A DNA stretch of 7,139 bases, from NCBI GenBank assembly GCA_030646565.1, contig JAUSLA010000027.1, positions 1-7,139 of the forward strand, written 5' to 3'. The DNA comes from a bacterium. GTDB lineage: Bacteria; Patescibacteriota; Minisyncoccia; Minisyncoccales; RBG-13-42-11. Below the pieces are notes generated by a model. That model did not search any database and was not told where the DNA came from. It saw only the letters and a program-made list of their open reading frames with translations. This document shows positions 1 to 5,336 of the stretch, piece by piece (position 1 is the first letter of the stretch; each line of letters opens with the position of its first letter). Both the position numbers and the translations under genes were made by a program.

Positions 1-366
1 CGCGGTGGCTCGGTGCACATCTACGCCATGCCTCACGAGTCGCAGGCGAAGAACGGCATCGAGAAGGTGGACCTCCACTTTATCGTCGTGGGCGTGGACA
101 AGGCCAAGGCGGAGCAGATCAAGGACGAGCTCGTCGCTATCCTCAAGACCTACCCACAGCCGGAGCGTCTGGCTGGTGGTCCTTCCTACATCGAAGTCGG
201 TGGCGAGATCGGGGACCAGGGCGCGGCCTTCCAGTTGTTCGCTCTCGGGAAGGTTCTCGGTCTCTGGGACATCATCACGCCAGAGAAGCTCGGCATCACC
301 GGTCCCGAAGCGAATCGAATGGCGGACATGGGCTTGATGATGATTAGCGGCTTTCGAGCCGCCTAG
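1..366 (+). CDS. Hypothetical protein, probably 5'-truncated by the window edge
   Basis: The frame is open from base 1 to a TAG at 364-366, giving 121 visible residues. The first in-frame start-type codon is GTG at 13, but the frame is open to the edge and no ribosome site is visible, so the true start is probably upstream. The product looks soluble and alpha/beta-like, with hydrophobic strands (LHFIVVGVD) alternating with charged helices (KAKAEQIKDELVAILKTYP) and a small, Gly/Met-rich C-terminus. I see no membrane segment and no motif I can tie to a family, so I give no function. The DNA is GC-rich with G/C-ending codons (36 of 60 bases are G or C in 61-120), unlike the AT-rich genes to the right. 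A good terminator follows at 403-440, which supports a real gene ending here. A second open frame overlapping 5-337 is a shadow rich in Ser/Arg. Confidence 0.7.
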   Translation, partial: RGGSVHIYAMPHESQAKNGIEKVDLHFIVVGVDKAKAEQIKDELVAILKTYPQPERLAGGPSYIEVGGEIGDQGAAFQLFALGKVLGLWDIITPEKLGITGPEANRMADMGLMMISGFRAA

Positions 367-402
367 CCCAACGGCCAATCCGTCTTGTTCGTCGTATCAA
401 GT

Positions 403-440
403 GCCCCTTGCGGAATTTAATTCGCTCGGGGCTTTTCTTT
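403..440 (+). terminator. Rho-independent terminator of the first gene
   Basis: GCCCC (403-407) pairs with GGGGC (428-432). An inner GCG/CGC pair set (410-412/423-425) closes an AT-rich apex. A T-rich run (TTTTCTTTTTTT) follows directly. It lies 37 nt after the stop of the upstream gene. Confidence 0.85.
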
Positions 441-487
441 TTTTATAGCTACACCCGAAAAAGTTTTCCCCAGATTAAAAATAGGCC

Positions 488-521
488 AAAAAGAAAAGAC
501 CCCGTAAAAATTCACGGGGTC
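488..521 (-). terminator. Rho-independent terminator of the KGG-repeat gene
   Basis: A perfect 8-bp stem, GACCCCGT/ACGGGGTC (498-505/514-521), has an 8-nt loop. In the minus-strand sense it is followed by TTTTCTTTTT. It begins 17 nt past the stop codon of the minus-strand stress-protein gene, so it terminates that gene. Confidence 0.9.
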
Positions 522-538
522 AATTTGGAGGTTAGAAG

Positions 539-841
539 TTAGCGCGGTTTCTTGACTGCGCCTCCTTTTTTCCCGATCTCGGAATAGTACTCGGGGCCAT
601 GTTTTGCCTTGACAGCTTCTCCACCCTTGCGGCCGATCCCCGCGTAGTATTCCGGGCCGTGGCTGTCTCTTACGGAGACGCCGCCCTTCTTGCCGATCCG
701 CGAATAGAACTCCGGACCGAACTCCTTGAAGACAGCTTCTCCGCCCTTCTTGCCGATCTTGGCATAAAAGCCAGGACCGTACTTTTTCTTGACAGCATTG
801 CCGCCCCTTCTGCCCGCCTCCCTGACTGTGATGTCTGGCAT
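539..841 (-). CDS. GsiB/KGG-type general stress protein (four 20-aa repeats)
   Basis: The protein has 100 residues: a short head (MPDITVREA), four repeats of exactly 20 residues (about 10-29, 30-49, 50-69, 70-89) and a Lys/Arg tail. The repeat consensus is G-[KR]-[KR]-GG-x-[AS]-V-x3-[FYH]-GP-x-[FY]-Y-x2-I. This is the 20-mer pattern of Bacillus GsiB, the bacterial KGG stress repeat and plant group 1 LEA (Em) proteins: very hydrophilic, likely disordered, linked in those families to desiccation, osmotic or starvation tolerance. The role here is inferred from the family. A TTG at 847 is in frame, but AAGGAGGG ends immediately before it. ATG at 841 has 6 nt spacing, so I choose that start. The gene has its own promoter and terminator and is monocistronic. 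Its DNA is GC-rich (37 of 60 bases in 601-660), unlike the genes to its right, which hints at acquisition or special codon selection. Confidence 0.9.
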   Translation of the reverse strand: MPDITVREAGRRGGNAVKKKYGPGFYAKIGKKGGEAVFKEFGPEFYSRIGKKGGVSVRDSHGPEYYAGIGRKGGEAVKAKHGPEYYSEIGKKGGAVKKPR

Positions 842-847
842 TCCCAA

Positions 848-855
848 CCCTCCTT
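848..855 (-). promoter_or_regulatory. Strong Shine-Dalgarno site that fixes the KGG gene start
   Basis: The minus strand reads AAGGAGGG, ending 6 nt before ATG at 841 and abutting the alternative TTG at 847. The spacing favours the ATG. The core genes in this window have no comparable site. Confidence 0.85.
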
Positions 856-877
856 ATAGATTTAATGCGCTATTTGT

Positions 878-905
878 ATAATAGTGTTTAATTAATGCTT
901 GTCAA
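878..905 (-). promoter_or_regulatory. Sigma70-type promoter of the KGG gene
   Basis: The minus strand has a perfect -35 TTGACA (905-900), a 16-nt spacer and TATTAT (883-878) as the -10. It lies 37 nt upstream of the chosen ATG, giving a leader of roughly 30 nt that contains the Shine-Dalgarno site. Confidence 0.75.
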
Positions 906-921
906 TGGTTGGGAGGCAGGA

Positions 922-958
922 GCGCAAGAGTTGTCTTGCCGCTTTTATTTTTTTTATA
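922..958 (+). terminator. Possible plus-strand terminator-like hairpin upstream of ctpA
   Basis: GCAAGA (924-929) pairs with TCTTGC (934-939) around a GTTG loop. GCG/CGC can extend the stem with one bulge, and a long T-rich run (943-957) follows. No plus-strand gene obviously feeds it, because the upstream gene is divergent. It may insulate ctpA from stray transcription, or the T run may simply be an upstream AT-rich promoter element. Confidence 0.35.
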
Positions 959-961
959 GTT

Positions 962-970
962 TGCTATAAT
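962..970 (+). promoter_or_regulatory. Extended -10 promoter of ctpA
   Basis: TGC-TATAAT is an extended -10 with a perfect TATAAT at 965-970, and no good -35 is visible. Transcription would start near 976-978, only about 7-9 nt before ATG 985, so the mRNA is nearly leaderless. This fits the lack of a Shine-Dalgarno site. Confidence 0.65.
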
Positions 971-984
971 CTTTTAAGATATGT

Positions 985-2172
985 ATGTTCGCATTGATTA
1001 AGAAAAAATTAGCGCTTATTTCTATAATTGGGTTTCTTTTACTGGCTTTTGGTTTGGGAGTTTGGTTTGGAAAAAGCCAGGTTGTTTATCCTATATTGCC
1101 TCCGGGAGAAGTTGATTTTTCTCTTTTTTGGGAAACATGGGCAAAGCTTCAGGAAAAATATGTAGACAAAGAAAAATTTGACACTCAAAAAATGATTTAT
1201 GGCGCAATTTCCGGTATGGTAAAATCGTTAGACGACCCTTACACTGTTTTTATGGAGCCGGAAGTCAATAAGATATTTACCGAAGACGTAAAAGGAAGTT
1301 TTGAAGGAATTGGAATGGAAATTGGCATTAAAAAAGACCAGCTTCAGGTAATAGCTCCTTTGGAAGGCACGCCGGCGCAAAAGGCGGGTCTGAAAGCCGG
1401 CGACAAAATTTTAAAGATAAACGACAAGTCCACCGTTGATATGACAGTTGAGGAGGCAGTAAAAATAATCAGGGGGCAAAAGGGTACAGAGGTTGTTTTA
1501 TCTATTTTTCGCGACGGTTGGAAAGAGGCAAAAGATTTTAAAATTGTCAGAGACGTTATTTTTGTTCCGTCTTTAAAGTGGGAACTAAAGGAAGGCAATA
1601 TCGCCTATTTACAGCTTTATCAATTTTCAGAACAAGCGGATTTCGATTTTAAAAAGGCGGCCGTTGAAATTTTAGACAGCAAGGCCGACAGAATAATTCT
1701 AGATTTAAGAAATAACCCGGGCGGCTATTTGGAGGTTTCTCAGAATATAGCCAGTTGGTTTTTGGAAAAAGACAAAATTGTAACGATTGAGGACTTTGGC
1801 AAAAACAAAGAACAGAAGTTTTACAAGGCCCAGGGAAACGAAAAATTATTAGCCTATCCCATTGTAATTTTAATGAACAAGGGATCGGCTTCAGCTTCCG
1901 AGATATTAGCTGGCGCTTTGAGGGATAATCGTGATATAAAGTTAATAGGAGAAACATCTTTTGGAAAAGGGTCGGTTCAGGAGATGGAAAAATTAAGGGG
2001 CGGCTCTTCTTTGAAGGTAACTGTAGCCAAATGGCTTACTCCAAAGGGCTATTCCATTTCAGAAAAAGGATTGGAGCCGGATATTAAAGTGGAGATTACC
2101 GCAGAAGATGAAAAAGCGGAAAAAGATTCCCAACTGGAGAAAGCTATTGAAATAGTTAAAGGAATGAGATAA
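985..2172 (+). CDS. ctpA: S41 family carboxy-terminal processing protease (CtpA-like)
   Basis: This 395-residue envelope protease should cut C-terminal ends of extracytoplasmic proteins, with a Ser-Lys dyad. In order: a membrane anchor or signal (about 8-30, after a KKK motif), an N-terminal helical segment with DDPYTVFM (83-90), a PDZ domain (about 103-178, FEGIGMEIG through GLKAGDKIL) and the S41 catalytic domain. In the latter, DLRNNPGGYL (240-249) and KGSASASEILAGALRDNR (299-316) are family signatures. By spacing to CtpB-type enzymes, Ser303 is the nucleophile, Lys328 in FGKGSVQ the base and Gln332 the third conserved residue. LTPKGYSISEKGLEPDI near the C-terminus is also typical. No peptidoglycan-binding domain follows. 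ATG 985 is the first in-frame ATG after a stop at 967. There is no Shine-Dalgarno site, and an extended -10 sits just upstream. All catalytic residues are present, so I expect an active enzyme. Confidence 0.95.
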   Translation: MFALIKKKLALISIIGFLLLAFGLGVWFGKSQVVYPILPPGEVDFSLFWETWAKLQEKYVDKEKFDTQKMIYGAISGMVKSLDDPYTVFMEPEVNKIFTEDVKGSFEGIGMEIGIKKDQLQVIAPLEGTPAQKAGLKAGDKILKINDKSTVDMTVEEAVKIIRGQKGTEVVLSIFRDGWKEAKDFKIVRDVIFVPSLKWELKEGNIAYLQLYQFSEQADFDFKKAAVEILDSKADRIILDLRNNPGGYLEVSQNIASWFLEKDKIVTIEDFGKNKEQKFYKAQGNEKLLAYPIVILMNKGSASASEILAGALRDNRDIKLIGETSFGKGSVQEMEKLRGGSSLKVTVAKWLTPKGYSISEKGLEPDIKVEITAEDEKAEKDSQLEKAIEIVKGMR

Positions 2173-2186
2173 GATATGTTGAATCG

Positions 2187-2268
2187 TTTAAACATTTTAA
2201 CATTTAAGCATTTGAACAAAATTTAAATTCGCAAAATGCTTACCTGTTTAGATGTTTAGATGTTAAAA
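2187..2268 (+). repeat. Inverted array of octamers (four plus four copies)
   Basis: Four contiguous octamers, TTTAAACA, TTTTAACA, TTTAAGCA and TTTGAACA (2187-2218), are followed after an AT-rich spacer by four contiguous octamers of reverse-complement type, TGCTTACC, TGTTTAGA, TGTTTAGA and TGTTAAAA (2237-2268). Parts pair well: 11 bp between 2193-2203 and 2260-2270, and 8 bp between 2206-2213 and 2234-2241. It fills the gap between ctpA and rplI, and its right end overlaps the likely rplI promoter. Confidence 0.8.
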
Positions 2269-2269
2269 T
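2261..2269 (+). promoter_or_regulatory. Possible extended -10 of rplI
   Basis: TGT-TAAAAT matches an extended -10, with TAAAAT at 2264-2269. It places the transcription start at or within a base or two of the ATG at 2276, which would make a leaderless mRNA. It lies in the last octamer of the inverted array. No -35 stands out. Confidence 0.45.
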
Positions 2270-2275
2270 GGAATT

Positions 2276-2749
2276 ATGCGGGTTATTCTTCTTAAGGATA
2301 TTGATAAGATAGGAAAAAAATTTGAAGTGAAAGAAGTAAAAGACGGCTATGCCAGGAATTTTTTGATTGCCAAAGGTTTGGCAAAGCCCGCCACAAAAGA
2401 GGCCTTAATTTGGGTTGAAGCTCAAAAAGAGATTATAGAAAAAAAAGCTGAAAATGAATTAAAAAAATTTGAAGAGGCAGCTTCCGTTATTGACGACCAA
2501 GAGGTGATTATCCCTGTGAAGGTGGGCGAGGATGATCAGTTATTTGAATCAATTAGCGCTCAAAAAATCGCCGATAAGCTTAAAGAAGCCGGTTTTAACG
2601 TTAAAAAAGGCCAGATTGATTTAGCTCAACCCATTAAAGAGCTTGGCGAATTTCCCGTAAAAATAAAATTTGAACACAATTTAGAAGCGCAAATTAGAAT
2701 TATTGTGGTTAAAGAGCAGGGAGAAAAAAAGAAAGAAGAAGAAATTTAA
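2276..2749 (+). CDS. rplI: 50S ribosomal protein bL9
   Basis: This 157-residue protein is a full-length bL9, a large-subunit protein that binds 23S rRNA near the L1 stalk and extends over the ribosome surface. The N-terminal RNA-binding domain is clear: MRVILLKDIDKIGKK and the signature VKDGYARNFLIAKGLA (21-36), with Ala where most homologues have Pro after FLI. A long charged connecting helix (about 41-72) leads to the C-terminal domain (about 75-146; LFESISAQKIADKL, then IKELGEFPVKIKFEH). A Lys/Glu-rich tail ends the protein. There is no Shine-Dalgarno site, and the start follows a possible -10 closely. The gene stands apart from rpsF/ssb/rpsR, its usual partners. Its stop is followed within 4 nt by the first intergenic repeat. 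Some CPR lineages are reported to lack bL9, so its presence helps with placement. Confidence 0.95.
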   Translation: MRVILLKDIDKIGKKFEVKEVKDGYARNFLIAKGLAKPATKEALIWVEAQKEIIEKKAENELKKFEEAASVIDDQEVIIPVKVGEDDQLFESISAQKIADKLKEAGFNVKKGQIDLAQPIKELGEFPVKIKFEHNLEAQIRIIVVKEQGEKKKEEEI

Positions 2750-2752
2750 AAA

Positions 2753-2780
2753 CCTTCGTCCCGCTTCGCGGGACTTGGTA
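2753..2780 (+). repeat. Palindromic repeat, module A, copy A1
   Basis: This 28-nt unit has the form CCTTC, then GTCCCGC-TTC-GCGGGAC (7-bp stem, 3-nt loop), then TTGGTA. A short outer helix (ACC with GGT) can extend it. It starts 4 nt after the rplI stop and is identical to A2 at 2820-2847. TATAAT follows at once (2781-2786) and could be a -10 box for pyrG, though I see no -35. Confidence 0.85.
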
Positions 2781-2791
2781 TATAATTGGTA

Positions 2792-2847
2792 GGCGACGAG
2801 GACTGCGTCCTCGTCTTCACCTTCGTCCCGCTTCGCGGGACTTGGTA
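2792..2847 (+). repeat. Composite palindromic repeat B1-A2 directly before pyrG
   Basis: Module B1 is a perfect 9-bp stem, GACGAGGAC-TGC-GTCCTCGTC (2795-2815), preceded by GGC. After TTCA, module A2 (2820-2847) repeats A1 exactly. The A2 stem ends at 2841, so 7 nt separate it from the pyrG ATG at 2849. There is no Shine-Dalgarno site in that gap, and the hairpin would lie in the ribosome's footprint. Confidence 0.85.
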
Positions 2848-2848
2848 G

Positions 2849-4528
2849 ATGGTGAGATTTATTTTTGTCGCAGGCGGGGTAATGTCAGGCATTGGCAAGG
2901 GCGTAGCCGTAGCTTCCATTGCCAAAATTCTCAAAGGCAAGGGATTTAAAGTGACAGCTGTAAAAATAGACCCTTATATCAATGTTGACGCGGGAACGAT
3001 GAATCCCATTGAACATGGCGAAGTTTTTGTGACCGAAGACGGCGACGAGTGCGACCAAGATATTGGCAACTATGAAAGATTCCTGGACGAAAACATTTAC
3101 AGGACAAACTATATTACCACTGGCAGGGTTTATCAGGCAGTCATAAACAGGGAAAGGAATTTAGAGTACGAAGGCAGGTGCGTTGAAGTTGTTCCCGACA
3201 TTCCAAACGAAGTAATCTCTCGTATTCAAAAAGCAGCCTATTCCCAGCGAAACTGGGACGGCTCGTCCGAATCAAAAATTCGGAATAGAGCCCAAAGAAG
3301 CGCGGCTGATTTTGTTTTAATTGAAATTGGAGGCACGGTAGGGGAATACCAGAATATGCTTTTTTTGGAAGCAGCCAGAATGATGCGGTTGCAGCGTCCC
3401 AAAAACGTTCTTTTTATTTTGGTGAGTTATCTACCCATTCCTTCCACAATGGCAGGAGAGATGAAAACAAAGCCAACCCAGACGGCTGTAAGGGCATTGA
3501 ACACCGCCGGCATACAGCCCGACATTATTTTGGCAAGAGCTTCGGTTCCCTTAGACGAGCCGCGAAAAAGAAAAATCTCCACTTTCTGCAGTGTTCTGAA
3601 AGAAGATGTGATTTCAGCCCCGGACGTTAAAACGATTTACGAAATCCCCATTAATTTTGAGAAAGAAAATTTAGGGAACAGGATTTTAAAAAAGTTTAAT
3701 GTAAGGCCAAAAAAAAATGATTTGAAAGATTGGAGAAAATTGATCAGTAGGATTAATCGTATCAAACAAACAATCAAGATTGGCATAGTTGGGAAATACT
3801 TTGAAACAGGCGCTTTTACTTTGCAGGATTCCTATATTTCGGTGATAGAAGCCATAAAGCATGCCGCATGGTTTTCTAACAGAAATCCGGAAATCTCCTG
3901 GCTTTCCGCCGAAAATTATGAGGAAAATCCCAGTAATCTAAAAGAGTTGAATAATTTTGACGCTATAATTGTGCCGGGCGGCTTTGGAAAAAGGGGAGTA
4001 GAAGGAAAAATAAAAACAATTGAATACTGCAGAAATCAAAAAATCCCGTTTTTAGGGCTGTGCTACGGGCTTCAACTGGCAGTGGTGGAGTTTGCCAGAA
4101 ATGTTTGCGGATTAAAAGATGCGGCCTCAACCGAATTTTCTCCCAACACGCCATATCCTGTAATTGATGTAATGCTGGAACAGCAATCTTTATTAAAAGA
4201 AAAAAAATACGGCGGGACAATGAGGTTGGGCGCTTATAAATGCAAGCTAAAAAAGGGGACTCGCAGCTGGCTGGCTTACGGAAAACAAGATATTATTTCT
4301 GAAAGGCACCGCCACAGGTATGAAGTGAATAATGATTTTAGGGAAAAATTGGAGAAAGAAGGAATGATAATGGCGGGAGTAAATCCTGAAAGAAACCTGG
4401 TGGAAATAATTGAATTGCCCCATCATCCTTTCTTTGTCGCCACCCAGTTTCACCCGGAATTTAAATCAAGACCTTTAACTCCCCATCCTTTATTTAGAGA
4501 GTTCATTAAAGCCGCAATAAAAAAGTGA
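2849..4528 (+). CDS. pyrG: CTP synthase (glutamine-hydrolysing)
   Basis: This 559-residue enzyme makes CTP from UTP, ATP and glutamine in the cytoplasm. The N-terminal synthetase domain (1 to about 290) has the P-loop GGVMSGIGKG (Lys17), DPYINVDAGTMNP, EHGEVFVTEDG and the Mg2+ ligands Asp71 and Glu159 (EIGGTVG), then GEMKTKPTQ. The class I glutamine amidotransferase domain (about 308-557) has PGGFGKRGVEG, the nucleophile Cys405 in GLCYGLQ, GGTMRLGAY, ERHRHRYEVN, and His535/Glu537 in QFHPEF. All catalytic residues are present. Compared with E. coli PyrG from memory there is a net 20-residue insertion at about 131-150, just before EIGGTVG. GEYQN replaces the usual GDIES, and GLCYG the usual GICLG. 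ATG 2849 matches the family N-terminus. No Shine-Dalgarno site is seen: the repeat hairpin A2 ends 7 nt upstream. Confidence 0.97.
   Translation: MVRFIFVAGGVMSGIGKGVAVASIAKILKGKGFKVTAVKIDPYINVDAGTMNPIEHGEVFVTEDGDECDQDIGNYERFLDENIYRTNYITTGRVYQAVINRERNLEYEGRCVEVVPDIPNEVISRIQKAAYSQRNWDGSSESKIRNRAQRSAADFVLIEIGGTVGEYQNMLFLEAARMMRLQRPKNVLFILVSYLPIPSTMAGEMKTKPTQTAVRALNTAGIQPDIILARASVPLDEPRKRKISTFCSVLKEDVISAPDVKTIYEIPINFEKENLGNRILKKFNVRPKKNDLKDWRKLISRINRIKQTIKIGIVGKYFETGAFTLQDSYISVIEAIKHAAWFSNRNPEISWLSAENYEENPSNLKELNNFDAIIVPGGFGKRGVEGKIKTIEYCRNQKIPFLGLCYGLQLAVVEFARNVCGLKDAASTEFSPNTPYPVIDVMLEQQSLLKEKKYGGTMRLGAYKCKLKKGTRSWLAYGKQDIISERHRHRYEVNNDFREKLEKEGMIMAGVNPERNLVEIIELPHHPFFVATQFHPEFKSRPLTPHPLFREFIKAAIKK
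3242..3284 (+). repeat. Cluster of small palindromes inside the pyrG insertion
   Basis: Three overlapping or adjacent inverted repeats lie in the codons of the extra 20-residue segment: TCCCAG/CTGGGA (3242-3247/3253-3258), GGACG/CGTCC (3256-3260/3264-3268) and TCCGAAT/ATTCGGA (3266-3272/3278-3284). Loops are 3-5 nt. They coincide with the part that bacterial PyrG normally lacks. Confidence 0.6.
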
Positions 4529-4560
4529 CCGGAAGAATTTTCCGATCACAATATTTTTTT
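4519..4560. terminator. Bidirectional terminator between convergent genes
   Basis: Outer arms GTGA/TCAC (4525-4528/4546-4549) and inner arms CGGAA/TTCCG (4530-4534/4540-4544) form a hairpin that includes the pyrG stop codon. On the plus strand one C-A mismatch interrupts it and ATTTTTTT follows. On the minus strand that position becomes a U-G pair, the stem is continuous and TTTTTT follows. It serves both pyrG and the minus-strand gene that ends at 4559. Confidence 0.85.
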
Positions 4561-4819
4561 ATTCCTTTTTAACTAGCGCGTGCAGTTGGTTTGGAAATAT
4601 TATTTCCATTTCTACTGAATCAGTATCCGTAACAACGGCGCCAAAATAAATGATTTCATCGTCCCATGTATTGCCTTCCTCAATAAGGTCAGCGTGGTAC
4701 TTAGATATTTTTAGAAAAAGCGCTTTTTCCTCTTCGGTTTCCGGCACAAGCTTTAAATTAACCCAGCCGAAACTCGTTTTATTTCCGGCCGTATTGACTT
4801 GACCTGCTGTAACTTTCAT
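4559..4819 (-). CDS. Hypothetical protein, 86 aa
   Basis: I do not recognise this 86-residue protein. It looks soluble and acidic, with a short N-terminal part (MKVTAGQVNTAGNK), a charged helix (ETEEEKALFLKISKYHADLI, about 27-46) and a C-terminal segment of probable strands (IIYFGAVVTDTDSVEMEIIF). There is no signal peptide, membrane segment or cysteine. The start is well supported: AAGGAGG lies 11 nt before ATG 4819. The upstream microprotein gene ends 16 nt before this start, so the pair is probably co-transcribed and may act together. A terminator follows directly. That the gene is real is fairly sure from the Shine-Dalgarno site, length and terminator. Its function is unknown. Confidence 0.8.
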   Translation of the reverse strand: MKVTAGQVNTAGNKTSFGWVNLKLVPETEEEKALFLKISKYHADLIEEGNTWDDEIIYFGAVVTDTDSVEMEIIFPNQLHALVKKE

Positions 4820-4830
4820 ATCGTCTCGTA

Positions 4831-4837
4831 CCTCCTT
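4831..4837 (-). promoter_or_regulatory. Shine-Dalgarno site of the 86-aa gene
   Basis: The minus strand reads AAGGAGG, 11 nt upstream of ATG 4819. It overlaps the last bases of the upstream microprotein stop codon (4836-4838), a typical layout for neighbouring genes on one mRNA. Confidence 0.8.
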
Positions 4838-4916
4838 AATTTACCGAAGAGTAGCAAATACCGCATAATAGAAAAACCAAAAATAAAACAACAAGAATAA
4901 TACCGACCGCTAGCAT
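4836..4916 (-). CDS. 26-residue single-pass membrane microprotein
   Basis: A short minus-strand frame, ATG 4916 to TAA 4836, encodes 26 residues. It begins MLAVG, is almost wholly hydrophobic from residue 2 to 17 (IILVVLFLVFLL) and ends with CGICYSSVN. GAGGAGGG lies just upstream of the ATG, as strong as any site in the window, and the 86-aa gene follows with its own AAGGAGG. These signals argue for real translation despite the length. The product should be one membrane helix with a short Cys-containing C-terminus. It has no positive residue to fix topology, and the residues before Cys18 (FLL) do not make a good lipobox. Function is unknown. It could be a membrane anchor or regulator linked to its neighbour, or a leader peptide. 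Confidence 0.65.
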   Translation of the reverse strand: MLAVGIILVVLFLVFLLCGICYSSVN

Positions 4917-4920
4917 GAAC

Positions 4921-4928
4921 CCCTCCTC
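4921..4928 (-). promoter_or_regulatory. Shine-Dalgarno site of the membrane microprotein
   Basis: The minus strand reads GAGGAGGG, followed by GTTC and then ATG 4916. This near-ideal site and spacing is the main reason for calling the 26-residue frame a gene. Confidence 0.75.
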
Positions 4929-4933
4929 TACTT

Positions 4934-4964
4934 GTAGGCGATGAAAACTACGTTTTCATCTTCA
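4934..4964 (+). repeat. Palindromic repeat, module B, copy B5
   Basis: A perfect 9-bp stem, GATGAAAAC-TAC-GTTTTCATC (4940-4960), is preceded by GTAGGC and followed by TTCA. Those flanks match B1 and give plus orientation. It faces the A5-B6 composite, which is on the opposite strand, across a 2-nt gap. It lies in the leader of the minus-strand microprotein gene. Confidence 0.8.
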
Positions 4965-4966
4965 GC

Positions 4967-5020
4967 TACCAAGTCCCGCAAAGTGGGACGTAGGTGAAGA
5001 AGAACACCAATGTGTTCTTC
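4967..5020 (-). repeat. Composite palindromic repeat B6-A5, minus orientation
   Basis: Read on the minus strand, B6 is a 9-bp stem GAAGAACAC/GTGTTCTTC with a 4-nt loop (5020-4999). TTCA and then the 28-nt module A5 (4994-4967) follow, with stem arms GTCCCAC and GCGGGAC. The sixth A5 pair is A-C on the minus strand but a G-U wobble on the plus strand. The composite sits between rpmA and the microprotein gene on their likely common mRNA. Confidence 0.85.
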
Positions 5021-5026
5021 GACTCG

Positions 5027-5043
5027 CTTTCGCATAACGAAAG
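5027..5043 (-). other. Small hairpin just after rpmA
   Basis: A 6-bp stem, CTTTCG/CGAAAG in the minus sense, has a 5-nt loop and starts 8 nt after the rpmA stop. No T run follows, so it is not a normal intrinsic terminator. It may protect the mRNA 3' end or be part of the adjoining repeat cluster. Confidence 0.35.
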
Positions 5044-5051
5044 TTTGATTG

Positions 5052-5327
5052 TTAAGGTTCTATGTTGACAATTTTAACAACTCTTTGGGAATTGTTAAAA
5101 CCAATTTTTCTTTTTGTGGTAAAGTGAACAACGCCTTCTTTCATGGCGTATAAAGTATCGTCTCCTCCTTTTTTGACATTCTTTCCCGGAAGGAACTTTG
5201 TTCCTCTTTGGCGAATCAAAATCTGGCCAATCTTGGACTTCTCGCCTTCAAAAAGTTTAACGCCCAAGTATTTGGGCTGTGAATCCCTTCCTAATTTTGA
5301 CGAACCCGCAGCTTTAGTCTTAGCCAT
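5052..5327 (-). CDS. rpmA: 50S ribosomal protein bL27
   Basis: This 91-residue protein is a full-length bL27, a large-subunit protein whose N-terminus reaches the peptidyl-transferase centre and helps place tRNA. Family motifs are plain: GSSKLGRDSQPKYLGVK (8-24), then GQILIRQRGTKFLPGKNV (34-51), then GGDDTLYAMKEGVVHF. The start MAKTKAAGSS matches the usual MAHKKxxGS, so no cleavable N-terminal extension of the Firmicutes type is present. The usual partners rplU and obg are not adjacent. Downstream on the same strand come a small hairpin, a repeat cluster and two small genes. A good promoter lies at 5415-5443, which leaves a leader of about 80 nt made almost wholly of the TACGAA/TTCGTA array. 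No Shine-Dalgarno site precedes ATG 5327. Confidence 0.96.
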   Translation of the reverse strand: MAKTKAAGSSKLGRDSQPKYLGVKLFEGEKSKIGQILIRQRGTKFLPGKNVKKGGDDTLYAMKEGVVHFTTKRKIGFNNSQRVVKIVNIEP

Positions 5328-5336
5328 GAATTTCTC

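Noticed and set aside
599..859. Plus-strand 86-codon frame opposite the KGG gene
   Set aside because: It is a shadow of the 60-bp repeats of the real minus-strand gene, which has promoter, Shine-Dalgarno site and terminator.
877..882. Plus-strand TATAAT that could start a short RNA ending at the 922-958 hairpin
   Set aside because: No -35 lies at the right distance and the TG of an extended -10 is misplaced by one base. The same bases are better explained by the minus-strand promoter.
895..969. 24-codon plus-strand frame upstream of ctpA
   Set aside because: There is no ribosome site, the composition is odd, and it runs through the T-rich stretch and into the ctpA -10 box.
2753..2847. CRISPR array
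   Set aside because: Repeats are palindromic modules in mixed orientation with short, non-unique linkers and occur at three separate places. There is no regular repeat-spacer pattern and no cas gene.
2746..2940. Minus-strand 64-codon open frame across the repeat before pyrG, and a similar one at 5584-5778
   Set aside because: Both translate to a shared peptide (VPRSGTKVKTR...) only because the DNA repeats B-A are shared. They overlap real gene starts on the other strand and have no ribosome site. They are useful only as a marker for finding more repeat copies in protein databases.
4860..4868. Lipoprotein signal in the 26-aa microprotein (Cys18)
   Set aside because: The residues before the Cys are Phe-Leu-Leu, without the small residue needed at -1, and no positive N-terminal residues are present.
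5191..5205. AGGAAC-TTT-GTTCCT palindrome inside rpmA, resembling a module stem
   Set aside because: It encodes the conserved R-G-T-K-F core of bL27 with no extra residues, so it is explained by the protein and is probably chance.
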